Shown here one piece after another: positions 27,790 to 38,076 of a stretch of DNA of 64,000 nucleotides. The notes under the pieces are model-generated. The model saw only the letters and a list, made by a program, of their open reading frames with translations. It ran no database searches and was not told the DNA's origin. Origin of the DNA: Streptomyces violascens (GTDB lineage Bacteria; Actinomycetota; Actinomycetes; Streptomycetales; Streptomycetaceae); assembly GCF_014649955.1 (NCBI RefSeq), contig NZ_BMUA01000004.1, positions 186,001-250,000 on the forward strand, read 5' to 3'. The stretch's first letter is position 1. Every line of letters starts with the position of its first letter. The translations under genes and the position numbers were made by a program.

Positions 27790-27798
27790 ACCCTCCGC

Positions 27799-28077
27799 TC
27801 ACTCCGCGTCGGGCCCGTACACCTCGACGCTGTCCGAAACCCGACGTACGTGAATACAGTCGCCCGGGCACTCCTTCGCGGAGTCCACGACGTCCTGGAG
27901 CAGCGGCAGCGGTACGGGTGTTGTGGCCCCGGGCGTCTGCAGCAACTCGTCCTCGGAACTCTTCACATACGCAAGCCCGTCGATGTCCAGCTCGAAGACC
28001 TCGGGGGCGTACTGGACGCAGATGCCGTCGCCGGTGCACAGGTCCTGGTCGATCCAGACTTCGAGAGCCTCGTTCAT
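27799..28077 (-). CDS. Small ferredoxin ([3Fe-4S] type)
   Basis: 92 aa. Cysteines occur at C14 and C20 (CTGDGIC) and C70 and C74 (CPGDC). The spacing C-x5-C with no central Cys followed by a distant CP suggests a [3Fe-4S] cluster, as in ferredoxins that serve actinobacterial P450s. The chosen ATG (28077) gives a standard ferredoxin; longer in-frame starts have no support. It is divergent from arc, sharing the 240-bp upstream region. A redox partner is not encoded nearby. Confidence 0.88.
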   Translation of the reverse strand: MNEALEVWIDQDLCTGDGICVQYAPEVFELDIDGLAYVKSSEDELLQTPGATTPVPLPLLQDVVDSAKECPGDCIHVRRVSDSVEVYGPDAE

Positions 28078-28251
28078 GTGCCTGCCGTTCCTGCGCGAGT
28101 GAATCAATCGGTGCCAGCCCTGACGGGTGTTGACCCCATCGACGATAACAACCGCCCGCTTTCCGATGTTGATGGGTGGGTATTCCCCTGGCGTGAGGGA
28201 GAGCGCAAGGGTGAAGATCAGACACACCTCAGAGTCTTTGTGATCTAGGGG

Positions 28252-28279
28252 TTTCAATCACCACCAGCCCAGGTAGGGT
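28252..28279 (+). promoter_or_regulatory. Candidate arc promoter
   Basis: TTTCAA (28252-28257), 16 bp, TAGGGT (28274-28279), 39 bp before the arc start. The fit to the Streptomyces vegetative consensus is moderate. Confidence 0.45.
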
Positions 28280-28317
28280 CAGGAAGCGTCCAGCTCCCCT
28301 TGGAGGAGGTGAGGACC

Positions 28318-30084
28318 GTGGCAGCCCACGACGACGACATCAACCGCGGCATCCGGCCCGGGCGGGGGTCTGAGGACCCAGCCGGCCAGGTTGCCTATCT
28401 AGAGCAGGAAATCGCCGTCCTGCGACGTAAGCTCGCCGACTCGCCGCGTCATACGAGGATTCTCGAAGAGCGGATCGTCGAGCTGCAGACCAGCCTGGCG
28501 GGCGTGTCCGCGCAGAACGAGCGGCTCGCCAACACGCTCCGCGAGGCCCGCGACCAGATCGTGGCCCTCAAGGAGGAGGTCGACCGGCTCGCGCAGCCGC
28601 CGGCCGGCTTCGGAGTCTTCCTGCAGTCCAACGAGGACGGCACCGCCGACATCTTCACCGGGGGCCGCAAGCTCCGGGTGAACGTCAGCCCCAGCGTCGA
28701 GCTCGACGACCTGAGGCGCGGCCAGGAAGTCATGCTGAACGAAGCGCTCAACGTGGTCGAGGCCATGGAGTTCGAGCGCGCCGGGGACATCGTCACCCTC
28801 AAGGAGATCCTGGAGGACGGCGAGCGCGCCCTGGTGATCGGGCACACCGACGAGGAACGGGTGGTGAGGCTCGCCGAGCCGCTCCTGGACATCACCATCC
28901 GCCCCGGCGATGCGCTCCTGCTGGAACCCAGGTCCGGCTACGTCTACGAAGTGGTACCGAAGAGCGAGGTCGAGGAACTGGTCCTCGAAGAGGTCCCGGA
29001 CGTCGACTACGACAAGATCGGCGGTCTGGGCAACCAGATCGAGCTGATCCGCGACGCGGTCGAGCTCCCCTACCTCTACCCCGACCTCTTCAAGGAGCAC
29101 GAACTGCGGCCGCCGAAGGGCATCCTGCTCTACGGCCCGCCGGGATGCGGCAAGACGCTGATCGCGAAGGCGGTCGCCAACTCCCTTGCCAAGAAGGTCG
29201 CCGAGGTGACCGGCCAGCCCGCGGGGAAGAGCTACTTCCTCAACATCAAGGGCCCCGAGCTCCTCAACAAGTACGTCGGTGAGACCGAGCGGCACATCCG
29301 CCTGGTCTTCCAGCGTGCGCGGGAGAAGGCGAGCGAGGGCACCCCCGTCATCGTCTTCTTCGACGAGATGGAATCCCTCTTCCGCACCCGCGGATCCGGT
29401 GTCAGCTCGGACGTGGAGAACACCATCGTCCCGCAGCTGCTCGCCGAGATCGACGGCGTGGAGGGTCTGGAGAACGTCATCGTCATCGGCGCCTCCAACC
29501 GCGAGGACATGATCGACCCCGCGATCCTGCGGCCCGGCCGGCTCGATGTGAAGATCAAGATCGAGCGTCCGGACGCGGAGGCGGCGAAGGACATCTTCGC
29601 CAAGTACCTCCGCTCCTCCCTGCCGCTGCACGCCGACGACCTCGCCGAGCACGGCGGGGACGCGGACGGCACCACCCACGCGATGATCCAGTCCGTGGTG
29701 GAGCAGATGTACGCGGAGACCGAGGAGAACCGCTTCCTCGAAGTCACCTACGCCAACGGTGACAAGGAAGTCCTGTACTTCAAGGACTTCAACTCCGGCG
29801 CCATGATCCAGAACATCGTGGACCGGGCCAAGAAGATGGCCATCAAGGCCTTCCTCGACCAGAACCAGAAGGGCCTTCGGATCTCCCACCTCCTCCAGGC
29901 TTGCGTGGACGAGTTCAAGGAGAACGAGGACCTGCCGAACACCACCAACCCGGACGACTGGGCCAGGATTTCCGGAAAGAAGGGCGAGCGGATCGTATTC
30001 ATCCGCACCCTTGTCACCGGAAAGCAGGGCGCGGACACCGGACGCTCCATCGACACGGTGGCCAACACCGGTCAGTACCTGTAA
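28318..30084 (+). CDS. arc: Proteasome-associated AAA ATPase ARC (Mpa)
   Basis: 588 aa, the family's standard length. N-terminal coiled coil (about 25-80), which binds Pup; two OB folds (about 85-230); AAA+ module with Walker A GPPGCGKT (273-280), Walker [10 protein letters not shown] and an arginine-finger region ILRPGRLD. It ends in GQYL, the penultimate-tyrosine tail that docks into PrcA pockets and opens the 20S gate. It forms a hexamer that unfolds pupylated proteins. The start is GTG 28318 with AGGAGGT 7 nt upstream. A strong hairpin ends the transcript. Confidence 0.97.
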   Translation: MAAHDDDINRGIRPGRGSEDPAGQVAYLEQEIAVLRRKLADSPRHTRILEERIVELQTSLAGVSAQNERLANTLREARDQIVALKEEVDRLAQPPAGFGVFLQSNEDGTADIFTGGRKLRVNVSPSVELDDLRRGQEVMLNEALNVVEAMEFERAGDIVTLKEILEDGERALVIGHTDEERVVRLAEPLLDITIRPGDALLLEPRSGYVYEVVPKSEVEELVLEEVPDVDYDKIGGLGNQIELIRDAVELPYLYPDLFKEHELRPPKGILLYGPPGCGKTLIAKAVANSLAKKVAEVTGQPAGKSYFLNIKGPELLNKYVGETERHIRLVFQRAREKASEGTPVIVFFDEMESLFRTRGSGVSSDVENTIVPQLLAEIDGVEGLENVIVIGASNREDMIDPAILRPGRLDVKIKIERPDAEAAKDIFAKYLRSSLPLHADDLAEHGGDADGTTHAMIQSVVEQMYAETEENRFLEVTYANGDKEVLYFKDFNSGAMIQNIVDRAKKMAIKAFLDQNQKGLRISHLLQACVDEFKENEDLPNTTNPDDWARISGKKGERIVFIRTLVTGKQGADTGRSIDTVANTGQYL

Positions 30085-30136
30085 AAGGCAGGCCGGCTGC
30101 GGGTGCCCGGGCGGGCATCCGCAGCCGACTGCTTTT
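30083..30136 (+). terminator. Terminator after arc
   Basis: Stem GGCTGCGG (30095-30102) with CCGCAGCC (30119-30126), extended inward by TGCCC/GGGCA and outward by AAAAGGCA/TGCTTTT. The T-run 30133-30136 makes it a regular intrinsic terminator. Confidence 0.85.
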
Positions 30137-30318
30137 CAGGCCACAAGCAGGGCACGAGCAATGACGGAATTGATCTCCCCACCAGCGCAAAGGCGTTCTA
30201 GGCTCTTCGGTACCGCCGAGTCGCGCAGTGCGGGGACGGGCACCGCACACGCACCGGAGAACCAGCGGTACTTGAGCGCCGCTCCCGCGGGGGAGCGCCG
30301 CCGGGCAAGGAGGGCCGC

Positions 30319-31830
30319 ATGACCGTACGGCGAGTAATGGGCATCGAGACGGAGTACGGGATCTCCGTCCCCGGCCACCCCAACGCCAATGCCATGCTCA
30401 CCTCGTCCCAGATCGTCAACGCCTATGCGGCGGCGATGCACCGGGCGCGCCGCGCCCGCTGGGACTTCGAGGAGGAGAACCCGCTGCGGGACGCCCGCGG
30501 CTTCGACCTCGCCCGCGAGGCCGCCGACTCGAGCCAGTTGACCGACGAGGACATCGGCCTCGCCAACGTCATCCTCACCAACGGGGCGCGCCTCTACGTC
30601 GACCACGCGCACCCCGAGTACAGCTCACCCGAGGTCACCAACCCGCGCGACGCCGTCCTGTGGGACAAGGCCGGCGAGCGCATCATGGCCGAGGCGGCCG
30701 AACGCGCGGCCCAGCTCCCCGGCGCCCAGCCGATCCACCTGTACAAGAACAACACCGACAACAAGGGCGCCTCGTACGGCACGCACGAGAACTACCTGAT
30801 GAAGCGGGAGACCGCCTTCTCGGACATCGTGCGCCACCTGACGCCGTTCTTCGTCTCGCGCCAGGTCATCACCGGCGCCGGGCGCGTGGGCATCGGCCAG
30901 GACGGCCACGAGCACGGCTTCCAGATCAGCCAGCGCGCCGACTACTTCGAGGTCGAGGTCGGCCTGGAGACGACGCTCAAGCGCCCGATCATCAACACCC
31001 GCGACGAACCCCACGCGGACGCCGAGAAGTACCGCCGCCTGCACGTCATCATCGGCGACGCGAACCTCTCGGAGATCTCGACGTACCTCAAGCTGGGCAC
31101 GACCTCCCTGGTCCTCTCCATGATCGAGGAAGGGTTCATCAACGTCGACCTGGCCGTGGACCAGCCGGTCCGCACCCTCCACCAGGTCTCGCACGACCCC
31201 ACGCTGCAACACCTCGTCACGCTGCGCAGTGGCCGCAGCCTGACCGCGGTGCAGCTCCAGATGGAGTACTTCGAGCTGGCCCGCAAGTACGTCGAGGAGC
31301 GCTTCGGGGCGGACGCCGATGAGCAGACCAAGGACGTCCTGGCCCGCTGGGAGGACGTCCTGAACCGGCTGGAGAACGACCCGATGAGCCTGTCGGGGGA
31401 GCTCGACTGGATCGCCAAGCGCGAGCTGATGGAGGGCTACCGGCGCCGGGACGGCCTCGACTGGGACGCGGCCCGGCTGCACCTGGTGGACCTCCAGTAC
31501 GCCGACGTACGGCCCGACAAGGGCCTCTACAACCGTCTGGTGGCCCGCGGCAAGATGAAGCGGCTCCTGGACGACCCCGGCGTCCTGCGGGCGCAGACCA
31601 AGCCCCCGGAGGACACCAGGGCATACTTCCGCGGCCGCTGCCTGGAGCAGTACGCGGACGACGTCGCGGCGGCCTCCTGGGACTCGGTGATCTTCGATCT
31701 GCCGGGCCGGGACTCGCTCCAGCGGGTGCCAACCCTGGAACCCCTACGCGGAACGCGTAATCACGTGAAGGCGCTGCTCGACCGGTGCCGTACGGCCGAA
31801 GATCTGGTGCGGGTGCTCTCCGGCGGCTGA
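30319..31830 (+). CDS. dop: Deamidase/depupylase of Pup
   Basis: 503 aa, carboxylate-amine ligase fold related to glutamine synthetase. N-terminal MGIETEYG gives the metal-binding E10/E12. The inserted Dop loop (residues about 40-80) and the [13 protein letters not shown] segment carry the catalytic Asp, and the protein is longer than PafA, as usual. Dop turns the Pup C-terminal Gln into Glu for ligation and also removes Pup from substrates. AAGGAGGG lies 5 nt before the ATG. It lies upstream of pup, prcB and prcA. Confidence 0.96.
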   Translation: MTVRRVMGIETEYGISVPGHPNANAMLTSSQIVNAYAAAMHRARRARWDFEEENPLRDARGFDLAREAADSSQLTDEDIGLANVILTNGARLYVDHAHPEYSSPEVTNPRDAVLWDKAGERIMAEAAERAAQLPGAQPIHLYKNNTDNKGASYGTHENYLMKRETAFSDIVRHLTPFFVSRQVITGAGRVGIGQDGHEHGFQISQRADYFEVEVGLETTLKRPIINTRDEPHADAEKYRRLHVIIGDANLSEISTYLKLGTTSLVLSMIEEGFINVDLAVDQPVRTLHQVSHDPTLQHLVTLRSGRSLTAVQLQMEYFELARKYVEERFGADADEQTKDVLARWEDVLNRLENDPMSLSGELDWIAKRELMEGYRRRDGLDWDAARLHLVDLQYADVRPDKGLYNRLVARGKMKRLLDDPGVLRAQTKPPEDTRAYFRGRCLEQYADDVAAASWDSVIFDLPGRDSLQRVPTLEPLRGTRNHVKALLDRCRTAEDLVRVLSGG

Positions 31831-31860
31831 AAGGCCGCGGGTATGGGAAACACAGAGGTA

Positions 31861-31918
31861 GGCCCCGCACGTTCCAGAAAGTGCGGGGCCGATGTCAGAC
31901 CCTGCTTGTAGGGTCTGA
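31861..31918 (+). promoter_or_regulatory. Two tandem hairpins between dop and pup
   Basis: Hairpin 1: GGCCCCGCAC/GTGCGGGGCC, perfect 10-bp stem (31861-31890). Hairpin 2: TCAGACCCT/AGGGTCTGA, perfect 9-bp stem (31895-31918). No T-tract follows, and hairpin 2 ends 32 bp before pup. They could attenuate or protect the pup-prcBA transcript, or terminate dop. Confidence 0.5.
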
Positions 31919-31950
31919 TCAAGGACATCGAACCGAGCGGGGTGAGGTAG

Positions 31951-32169
31951 ATGGCGACCAAGGACACCGGCGGCGGCCAGCAGAAGGCGACGCGCTCCAC
32001 CGAGGAGGTCGAGGAGCAGGCGCAGGACGCGCAGGCTTCGGAGGACCTCAAGGAGCGGCAGGAGAAGCTCTCCGACGACGTGGACTCCGTCCTGGACGAA
32101 ATTGACGACGTCCTCGAAGAGAACGCCGAGGACTTCGTGCGGTCCTTCGTTCAAAAGGGCGGACAGTAG
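31951..32169 (+). CDS. pup: Prokaryotic ubiquitin-like protein Pup
   Basis: 72 aa, very acidic and mostly disordered, with a central helical segment (LKERQEKLSDDVDSVLDEID) that binds the ARC coiled coil. It ends VQKGGQ: the terminal Gln must be deamidated by Dop before PafA can attach it to lysines. Ribosome-binding site GGTGAGG 3 nt upstream. Confidence 0.98.
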   Translation: MATKDTGGGQQKATRSTEEVEEQAQDAQASEDLKERQEKLSDDVDSVLDEIDDVLEENAEDFVRSFVQKGGQ

Positions 32170-32422
32170 TTCACGGACGTGAACATCGGGGTGCGTCGTG
32201 GGAGGCCCGGACCGGGACGCGGGCTTCCCACGGCAGCACTGCCCGGCCCCGCAGGGGCGACCGCGTAATTGGCCTGTCCTGCCCAGCCGTTCATGTGGAT
32301 CATTGCCGAACGGCGGGTAGGGTCCCAGGCGTACTGTGCTTCAACTGCAATTCGGCCATCGGCCTGTTGGGGGAAATTCCCAACACCGTCCGTCGGGCTG
32401 CCGCCTACTTGGAAGGAAACTC

Positions 32423-33268
32423 GTGGAAGCCAACACTCGTGGCACCGGGCGTCTACCAGCTGCCTTCCTGACGCCTGGCTCCTCCTCATTCATGGACTTC
32501 CTGTCCGAGCACTCGCCGGAGATGCTGCCCGGCAAGCGCGCCCTGCCGCCCGTGCAGGGTCACATCGAAGCGCCGCACGGCACGACGATCGTCGCGGCGA
32601 CGTTCCCCGGCGGGGTCGTCCTGGCCGGCGACCGGCGGGCCACGATGGGCAACATGATCGCCCAGCGCGACATCGAGAAGGTCTTCCCGGCCGACGAGTA
32701 CTCGGCGGTCGGCATCGCGGGCACCGCCGGCCTCGCCGTCGAGATGGTCAAGCTCTTCCAGCTGGAGCTGGAGCACTTCGAGAAGGTCGAAGGCGCCACG
32801 CTCTCCCTGGAGGGCAAGGCCAACCGGCTCTCCACGATGATCCGCAGCAACCTGGGCATGGCCATGCAGGGCCTCGCCGTGGTCCCGCTCTTCGCGGGCT
32901 ACGACGTGGACCGCGACAAGGGCCGGATCTTCTCCTACGACGTCACCGGCGGCCGCTCCGAGGAGCACGGCTTCGCCGCAACCGGCTCCGGCTCCATCTT
33001 CGCCCGGGGCTCCATGAAGAAGCTCTACCGCGACGATCTGACGGAGCAGGAGACGACCACGCTCGTCATCCAGGCGCTCTACGACGCCGCCGACGACGAC
33101 TCGGCGACCGGCGGCCCGGACATGGCGCGCCGGATCTTCCCGATCGTCACCGTCATCACGGAGGACGGCTTCCGCAGGCTCACCGAGGCGGAGTCCTCCG
33201 AGCTCGCCCGCACCATCCTGGAGCGGCGGCTGGAGCAGCCCGACGGCCCCCGGGCCTCCCTCCTCTGA
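32423..33268 (+). CDS. prcB: 20S proteasome beta subunit
   Basis: 281 aa from GTG 32423 (GGAAGGAAAC upstream). A 53-residue propeptide ends APHG, and the mature catalytic chain starts [11 protein letters not shown], with T54 the N-terminal nucleophile after autocleavage. Length and propeptide size equal the S. coelicolor protein as I recall it. The 253-bp gap after pup may contain an extra promoter; I saw no gene in it. prcA follows 55 bp downstream. Confidence 0.96.
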   Translation: MEANTRGTGRLPAAFLTPGSSSFMDFLSEHSPEMLPGKRALPPVQGHIEAPHGTTIVAATFPGGVVLAGDRRATMGNMIAQRDIEKVFPADEYSAVGIAGTAGLAVEMVKLFQLELEHFEKVEGATLSLEGKANRLSTMIRSNLGMAMQGLAVVPLFAGYDVDRDKGRIFSYDVTGGRSEEHGFAATGSGSIFARGSMKKLYRDDLTEQETTTLVIQALYDAADDDSATGGPDMARRIFPIVTVITEDGFRRLTEAESSELARTILERRLEQPDGPRASLL

Positions 33269-33323
33269 GGCCCGAGCAGGCCCCGAGATGACCCAGCCAC
33301 TGACAGAAAGGGACGGTTAGCCG

Positions 33324-34082
33324 GTGTCGACCCCGTTCTATGTCTCACCCCAGCAGGCCATGGCCGACCGTGCGGAGTACGCCCGCAAGGGCATCGCCCG
33401 CGGCCGCAGCCTGGTCGTGATCCAGTACGCCGACGGCATCGTGTTCGTCGGTGAGAACCCGTCCCGCGCGCTGCACAAATTCAGCGAGATCTACGACCGG
33501 ATCGGCTTCGCGGCCGCCGGCAAGTACAACGAGTACGAGAACCTCCGCATCGGCGGCGTCCGTTACGCGGATCTGCGCGGATACACCTACGACCGCGACG
33601 ACGTGACGGCCCGTGGGCTCGCCAACGTCTACGCGCAGACGCTGGGCACCATCTTCTCCAGCGTCGGCGAGAAGCCGTACGAGGTGGAGCTGGTCGTCGC
33701 CGAGGTCGGCAGCACCCCGGAAGAGGACCAGATCTACCGGCTGCCGCACGACGGCTCGATCGTGGACGAGCACGGCTCCGTCGCGGTCGGCGGCAACGCC
33801 GAGCAGATCAGCACGTTCCTGGACCAGCGCCACCAGGACGGGATGTCGCTCGCCGAGGCGCTGAAGCTGGCCGTGCAGGCGTTGTCGAACCAGGCGAACG
33901 GCGCCGACCGGGAGATCCCCGCCGAGCGCCTGGAGGTCGCGGTCCTGGACCGGACGCGGCCGCAGCAGCGGAAGTTCAAGCGCATCGTCGGCCGTCAGCT
34001 CTCCCGGCTGCTCCAGGCGGATGTGGCCAAGACGGAGCCCACCGAGGCCCCTTCGGACCTGGAGGAGACGGAGGACGAGTAG
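33324..34082 (+). CDS. prcA: 20S proteasome alpha subunit
   Basis: 252 aa. N-terminal [20 protein letters not shown] is the gate-forming tail and H0 helix of actinobacterial alpha subunits; there is no catalytic Thr. It forms the outer heptameric rings that receive the ARC tail. GTG start with AAGGGACGG upstream. The last 40 residues are acidic and probably disordered. It is convergent with the LacI gene, 32 bp apart. Confidence 0.96.
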   Translation: MSTPFYVSPQQAMADRAEYARKGIARGRSLVVIQYADGIVFVGENPSRALHKFSEIYDRIGFAAAGKYNEYENLRIGGVRYADLRGYTYDRDDVTARGLANVYAQTLGTIFSSVGEKPYEVELVVAEVGSTPEEDQIYRLPHDGSIVDEHGSVAVGGNAEQISTFLDQRHQDGMSLAEALKLAVQALSNQANGADREIPAERLEVAVLDRTRPQQRKFKRIVGRQLSRLLQADVAKTEPTEAPSDLEETEDE

Positions 34083-34114
34083 TCCCCCGCTTCCTCACGC
34101 GCCCCGGTTCCGCC

Positions 34115-35209
34115 TCAGGCGGGCCGGGGCGCGGCCGTTGAGCCCCGTACGGCCAGCGAGACGGGCAGGTCCCCGGTCTCGGGCGGGCGCCCCTCCAGGA
34201 CGGCGAGCAGCGCCGCCATGCCGCGGGCGCCGACCTGTTCGGCGGGCAGCGCGAGCGTGGTGAGCTCCGGCTCCAGGGCCGTGGCGAGGGTGAGGCCGTC
34301 GAACCCGGTGACCGACACGTCGTCGGGGATGCGCAGGCCGAGCCGGTGGGCCGCCTTGCAGGCGCCCGCGGCCAGGAAGTCGTCGTCGCAGACCAGCGCG
34401 GTCGGGCGCGGGCCGGGGGCGCGCAGGGCCTGCTCGGCCGCCTCCCGCCCGGAGTCCACGCCGAGCGCCGCCCGGACCGTACGCAGCTCGGCGCCCGGCA
34501 CCCCGGCGAGCGCGTCGGCCCACGCCCGGGCGCGTACGACGAAGGTCCAGGAGTCCACGTCGGCCGCGACATGCAGGAACCGCCGGTGCCCGAGCCCGAG
34601 CAGATGCTCCGTCAGCCGCCGTACGCCGTCCGCGATGTCGAGGTTGACGTGGGCCGCGGGGCCCGGCTCACCGGGGTCGCTGTCGAGCATGACCAGCGGC
34701 AGGTCGCTGCCGCGGATCGGGGCCAGCGCGCCCGCCGCCATCGAGGAGGCGATCACCCCGTCGAGCGCGGTGCGGGCGGAGTCGAAGGGGTCCCGGGCCG
34801 GGCCGATGCCCTCGGGGGAGGGGTAGAGCACCACGCCGAAGCCGTGCTCGGCGGCGACCTTGGCCGCGCCCGCGTAGACCCGGGCGAAGAACTCGCTGGT
34901 CATGGCCGGCACGACGAGCAGCGCCGTTCTGGTGCGGCCGAGCCGCAGGCTGCGCGCGGCCAGGTTGGGGCGGTAGCCGAGCTCGCGTGCGGCCTCCCTG
35001 ACCAGGCCAGCGGTCCGCTCGGAGACCCGGCCGCGCCACTTGTCGCCCAGGACCAGCGAGACGGTGGCCTGCGAGACGCCCGCCGCGCTCGCCACGTCCC
35101 GGCTGGTGGGCCGGGACCCGGCCGGCCGCCCGGACATCGCGGCGCGGGCTGCGCGCACCCCCGAGCGGGCCGCCACCGGAGCGGATTCCGGTCTTTCCGG
35201 GCTGGTCAC
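34115..35209 (-). CDS. LacI-family transcriptional regulator
   Basis: 364 aa. N-terminal helix-turn-helix (SRDVASAAGVSQATVSLVLG) with the hinge helix LAARSLR, then a periplasmic-binding-protein-like sensor domain (VSVTGFDG, VNLDIADGVRRL). The start is taken as GTG 35209, 4 nt after GGAGG, leaving a ~28-residue unconserved tail. It is divergent from the MFS exporter, with paired TACGTA sites between, so it probably regulates that transporter. It lies between prcA and pafA, but nothing links it to pupylation. Confidence 0.88.
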   Translation of the reverse strand: MTSPERPESAPVAARSGVRAARAAMSGRPAGSRPTSRDVASAAGVSQATVSLVLGDKWRGRVSERTAGLVREAARELGYRPNLAARSLRLGRTRTALLVVPAMTSEFFARVYAGAAKVAAEHGFGVVLYPSPEGIGPARDPFDSARTALDGVIASSMAAGALAPIRGSDLPLVMLDSDPGEPGPAAHVNLDIADGVRRLTEHLLGLGHRRFLHVAADVDSWTFVVRARAWADALAGVPGAELRTVRAALGVDSGREAAEQALRAPGPRPTALVCDDDFLAAGACKAAHRLGLRIPDDVSVTGFDGLTLATALEPELTTLALPAEQVGARGMAALLAVLEGRPPETGDLPVSLAVRGSTAAPRPA

Positions 35210-35268
35210 AGGTCCTCCAGGGCGGCTGGTCGGCGGGCGCGGGGTGGACCCGCGGACTTGCCACATGG

Positions 35269-35295
35269 TACGTATGACGTCGGAAGTTATACGTA
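35269..35295. promoter_or_regulatory. Paired operator candidate for the LacI regulator
   Basis: Two TACGTA palindromes (35269-35274 and 35290-35295) lie 21 bp apart centre to centre, two helical turns, in the divergent LacI/MFS promoter. The second sits in GTTATACGTAAC. Confidence 0.5.
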
Positions 35296-35312
35296 ACACC
35301 TAGGGAGTGGCC

Positions 35313-36572
35313 ATGGCGGCGGGATACGTGGAGATCCTTCGGACGCGGCATGCCGCGCGGCTGCTCGCGGGCACCCTCACCGGACGGCTGCCGAACGCGA
35401 CCGCCGCGATCGCGGTCGTCTTCTTCGTACGGGCCGAAGGCGGCAGCTACTCGCTCGCGGGCGCGCTGACCGCCGTGTACGGCGTGGCCACGGCCGTCGG
35501 GCAGCCGCTGCTCGGGCGGGCCGTCGACCTGTACGGACAGCCGCGGGTGATGCTCCCCGCCTCCGTCCTCGCGGCCCTCGGCATGGTCCTGCTCGCCGTC
35601 GTCGGCATCGAGCCGGTGGCCGTCGCCTACGCGGCCGTCCTCGTCGCCGGGCTCGCCACACCGCCGCTGGAAGGCGGCCTCCGCGCCCTGTGGCCCAGCG
35701 TCCTGAAGCGCGAGGACCAGGTGCACACCGCGTACGCCATGGACGCGATAGCCCAGGAGGTGATGTTCACGGTCGGCCCGCTGCTCGTCACCGTCTCCAT
35801 AGCCCTCTGGTCGCCCGCCACCGCACTGCTGCTCATCAACGCCCTCGGGGTGCTCGGCGCGCTCAGCGTCGTCCTCTCCGAGCCGTCCAGGTCCTGGCGT
35901 TCGGCGCCGCGTGAGGCGCACTGGCTCGGCGCGCTGCGCTCGCCCGGACTGCTCGCGCTGCTCGGCTCGTTCTTCTTCGTCGGCCTCGCGCTCGGCGCCA
36001 TCATCGTCGCCGCGTCCGCCTACGCCGACGACCACGGCAGCGACACGATCTACGGCTGGCTGATGGCGGCCAACGGGCTCGGCGCGCTGCTCGGCGGGCT
36101 CGTCTACGGGGCCCGGCAGTGGAGCGGTGCACCGGAGAAGCGGCTGCGGATTCTGGTCGCGCTGCTCGCCGTCGGCTACCTGCCGCTGACGCTGGTCCCC
36201 GGCGTCCCCGCGATGGCCGCGCTCACCGTCGTCTCCGGCCTCTTCCTCGCGCCGTGCATCGCCTGCGCGTTCATCGTCGTCGACCGGCACGCCCCCCGCG
36301 GCACGGTCACCGAAGCCTTCTCCTGGCTGGTGACGGCCTTCGGCGTCGGCACCGCGCTCGGCACGGCGGCCGCGGGTCCGGCGGTCGAACTCGGCGGAAC
36401 GGGTGCCAGTTTCGCGGTCGCGGGCGGCGGCGGCATCGCGGCCCTCGTCGTACTCCTCGCCACCCAGCGCGTCCTGGCAGCTCCCGGGCGTCGGCCTGAT
36501 GTCGCCGGAGTTGACGAAAATGATCGAAACCGTGCCGTCGAACCCGGTTTCAGCTCAGGCCATCAGGCGTAA
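35313..36572 (+). CDS. Major facilitator superfamily transporter
   Basis: 419 aa with about 12 hydrophobic segments and an MFS-type loop 2-3 (GRAVDLYGQPRVMLP). The best guess is a drug or small-molecule exporter; the substrate is unknown. GGGAG is 5 nt before ATG 35313; a GTG at 35307 would add two residues. Probably controlled by the divergent LacI regulator. Its stop codon overlaps the -10 box of pafA. Confidence 0.85.
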   Translation: MAAGYVEILRTRHAARLLAGTLTGRLPNATAAIAVVFFVRAEGGSYSLAGALTAVYGVATAVGQPLLGRAVDLYGQPRVMLPASVLAALGMVLLAVVGIEPVAVAYAAVLVAGLATPPLEGGLRALWPSVLKREDQVHTAYAMDAIAQEVMFTVGPLLVTVSIALWSPATALLLINALGVLGALSVVLSEPSRSWRSAPREAHWLGALRSPGLLALLGSFFFVGLALGAIIVAASAYADDHGSDTIYGWLMAANGLGALLGGLVYGARQWSGAPEKRLRILVALLAVGYLPLTLVPGVPAMAALTVVSGLFLAPCIACAFIVVDRHAPRGTVTEAFSWLVTAFGVGTALGTAAAGPAVELGGTGASFAVAGGGGIAALVVLLATQRVLAAPGRRPDVAGVDENDRNRAVEPGFSSGHQA

Positions 36573-36575
36573 TGT
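36548..36575 (+). promoter_or_regulatory. Candidate leaderless promoter of pafA
   Basis: TTTCAG (36548-36553), 16 bp, TAATGT (36570-36575). The pafA ATG is 6 bp beyond the -10 box, and there is no Shine-Dalgarno, so transcription would start at or beside the ATG. Confidence 0.55.
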
Positions 36576-36581
36576 TCCCTC

Positions 36582-37943
36582 ATGGACCGCCGCATTTTCG
36601 GGCTGGAGAACGAGTACGGCGTCACGTGCACGTTCAGGGGACAGCGCCGACTGTCTCCTGACGAAGTGGCGCGCTACCTCTTCCGCCGTGTTGTGTCATG
36701 GGGCCGCAGCAGCAACGTCTTTCTGCGGAACGGCGCCCGCCTCTACCTGGACGTGGGATCGCATCCGGAATACGCAACTCCCGAATGCGACAACGTGACC
36801 GAACTGGTCACCCACGACAAAGCCGGCGAGCGCATTCTCGAAGGCCTGCTCGTCGACGCCGAACGCCGCCTGCACGAGGAGGGAATCGCGGGCGACGTCT
36901 ATCTCTTCAAGAACAACACCGACTCGGCGGGAAACTCCTACGGATGCCACGAGAACTATCTCGTCGCCCGGCACGGAGAGTTCTCCCGGCTCGCGGACAT
37001 CCTCATTCCGTTCCTCGTCACCCGCCAGTTGATCTGCGGCGCCGGCAAGGTGCTGCAGACCCCGCGCGGCGCGGTCTACTGCGTCAGCCAGCGCGCCGAG
37101 CACATCTGGGAGGGCGTCAGCTCCGCCACCACCCGCTCGCGTCCGATCATCAACACCCGGGACGAGCCGCACGCGGACGCCGAGCGCTACCGGCGCCTGC
37201 ACGTCATCGTCGGCGACTCCAACATGTCCGAGACGACCATGCTGCTGAAGGTCGGAGCCACCGACCTCGTCCTGCGCATGATCGAAGCCGGCACGGTCAT
37301 GCGCGACCTCACCCTGGAGAACCCGATCCGGGCCATCCGCGAGGTCTCCCACGACATCACCGGCCAGCGCAAGGTGCGTCTGGCCAGCGGGCGCGAGGCC
37401 TCCGCCCTCGAAGTGCAGCGCGAGTACTACGAGAAGGCCGTGGACTTCGTGGAGCGCCGCGGCATCCGCACCGGCACCGTCGACCAGGTCCTCGAACTGT
37501 GGGGCCGCACCCTGGACGCCATCGAGGCCGAGGACCTCGACCGGATCGGCACCGAGATCGACTGGGTCATGAAGTACAAGCTCATCGAGCGGTACCGGGC
37601 CAAGAACAACATGACCATGTCGCACCCCCGGGTCGCGCAGATAGACCTCGCCTACCACGACATCCACCGCCGGCGGGGCCTCTACTACCTCCTGGAGCGC
37701 AAGGGCCAGGCGGCCAGGATCTGCAACGACCTGAAGATCTTCGAGGGCAAGTCGGTGCCCCCGCAGACCACCAGGGCGCGTCTGCGCGGCGACTTCATCC
37801 GCCGTGCCCAGGAGCAGCGCCGGGACTTCACGGTCGACTGGGTGCATCTGAAGCTCAACGACCAGGCGCAGCGCACCGTGTTGTGCAAGGACCCGTTCCG
37901 GTCGGTCGACGACCGGGTGGAGAAGCTGATCGCCGGCATGTGA
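36582..37943 (+). CDS. pafA: Pup-protein ligase
   Basis: 453 aa. Paralogue of Dop with the same carboxylate-amine ligase fold. The N-terminal FGLENEYG carries the metal-binding Glu pair, and [15 protein letters not shown] holds the catalytic Asp. It lacks the Dop loop. It joins Pup-Glu to substrate lysines using ATP. There is no ribosome-binding site; the close -10 box suggests a leaderless mRNA and separate expression from prcBA. A 13-bp stem hairpin follows. Confidence 0.96.
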   Translation: MDRRIFGLENEYGVTCTFRGQRRLSPDEVARYLFRRVVSWGRSSNVFLRNGARLYLDVGSHPEYATPECDNVTELVTHDKAGERILEGLLVDAERRLHEEGIAGDVYLFKNNTDSAGNSYGCHENYLVARHGEFSRLADILIPFLVTRQLICGAGKVLQTPRGAVYCVSQRAEHIWEGVSSATTRSRPIINTRDEPHADAERYRRLHVIVGDSNMSETTMLLKVGATDLVLRMIEAGTVMRDLTLENPIRAIREVSHDITGQRKVRLASGREASALEVQREYYEKAVDFVERRGIRTGTVDQVLELWGRTLDAIEAEDLDRIGTEIDWVMKYKLIERYRAKNNMTMSHPRVAQIDLAYHDIHRRRGLYYLLERKGQAARICNDLKIFEGKSVPPQTTRARLRGDFIRRAQEQRRDFTVDWVHLKLNDQAQRTVLCKDPFRSVDDRVEKLIAGM

Positions 37944-37960
37944 GACACCAGAGGTTCTGG

Positions 37961-37998
37961 CCGTGGGCCCCGTGCGCTGTTGCGTACGGGGCCCACGG
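37961..37998 (+). terminator. Terminator after pafA
   Basis: A perfect 13-bp stem CCGTGGGCCCCGT (37961-37973) with 37986-37998, 12-nt loop, 18 bp past the pafA stop. Confidence 0.8.
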
Positions 37999-38076
37999 GC
38001 ATGCCGGACCCTTGTGGTACCGGAGTGGGGCCGTAGAGTGGCGGCTCCGACCGTTCCAGCTACCCCGAGGACCACT

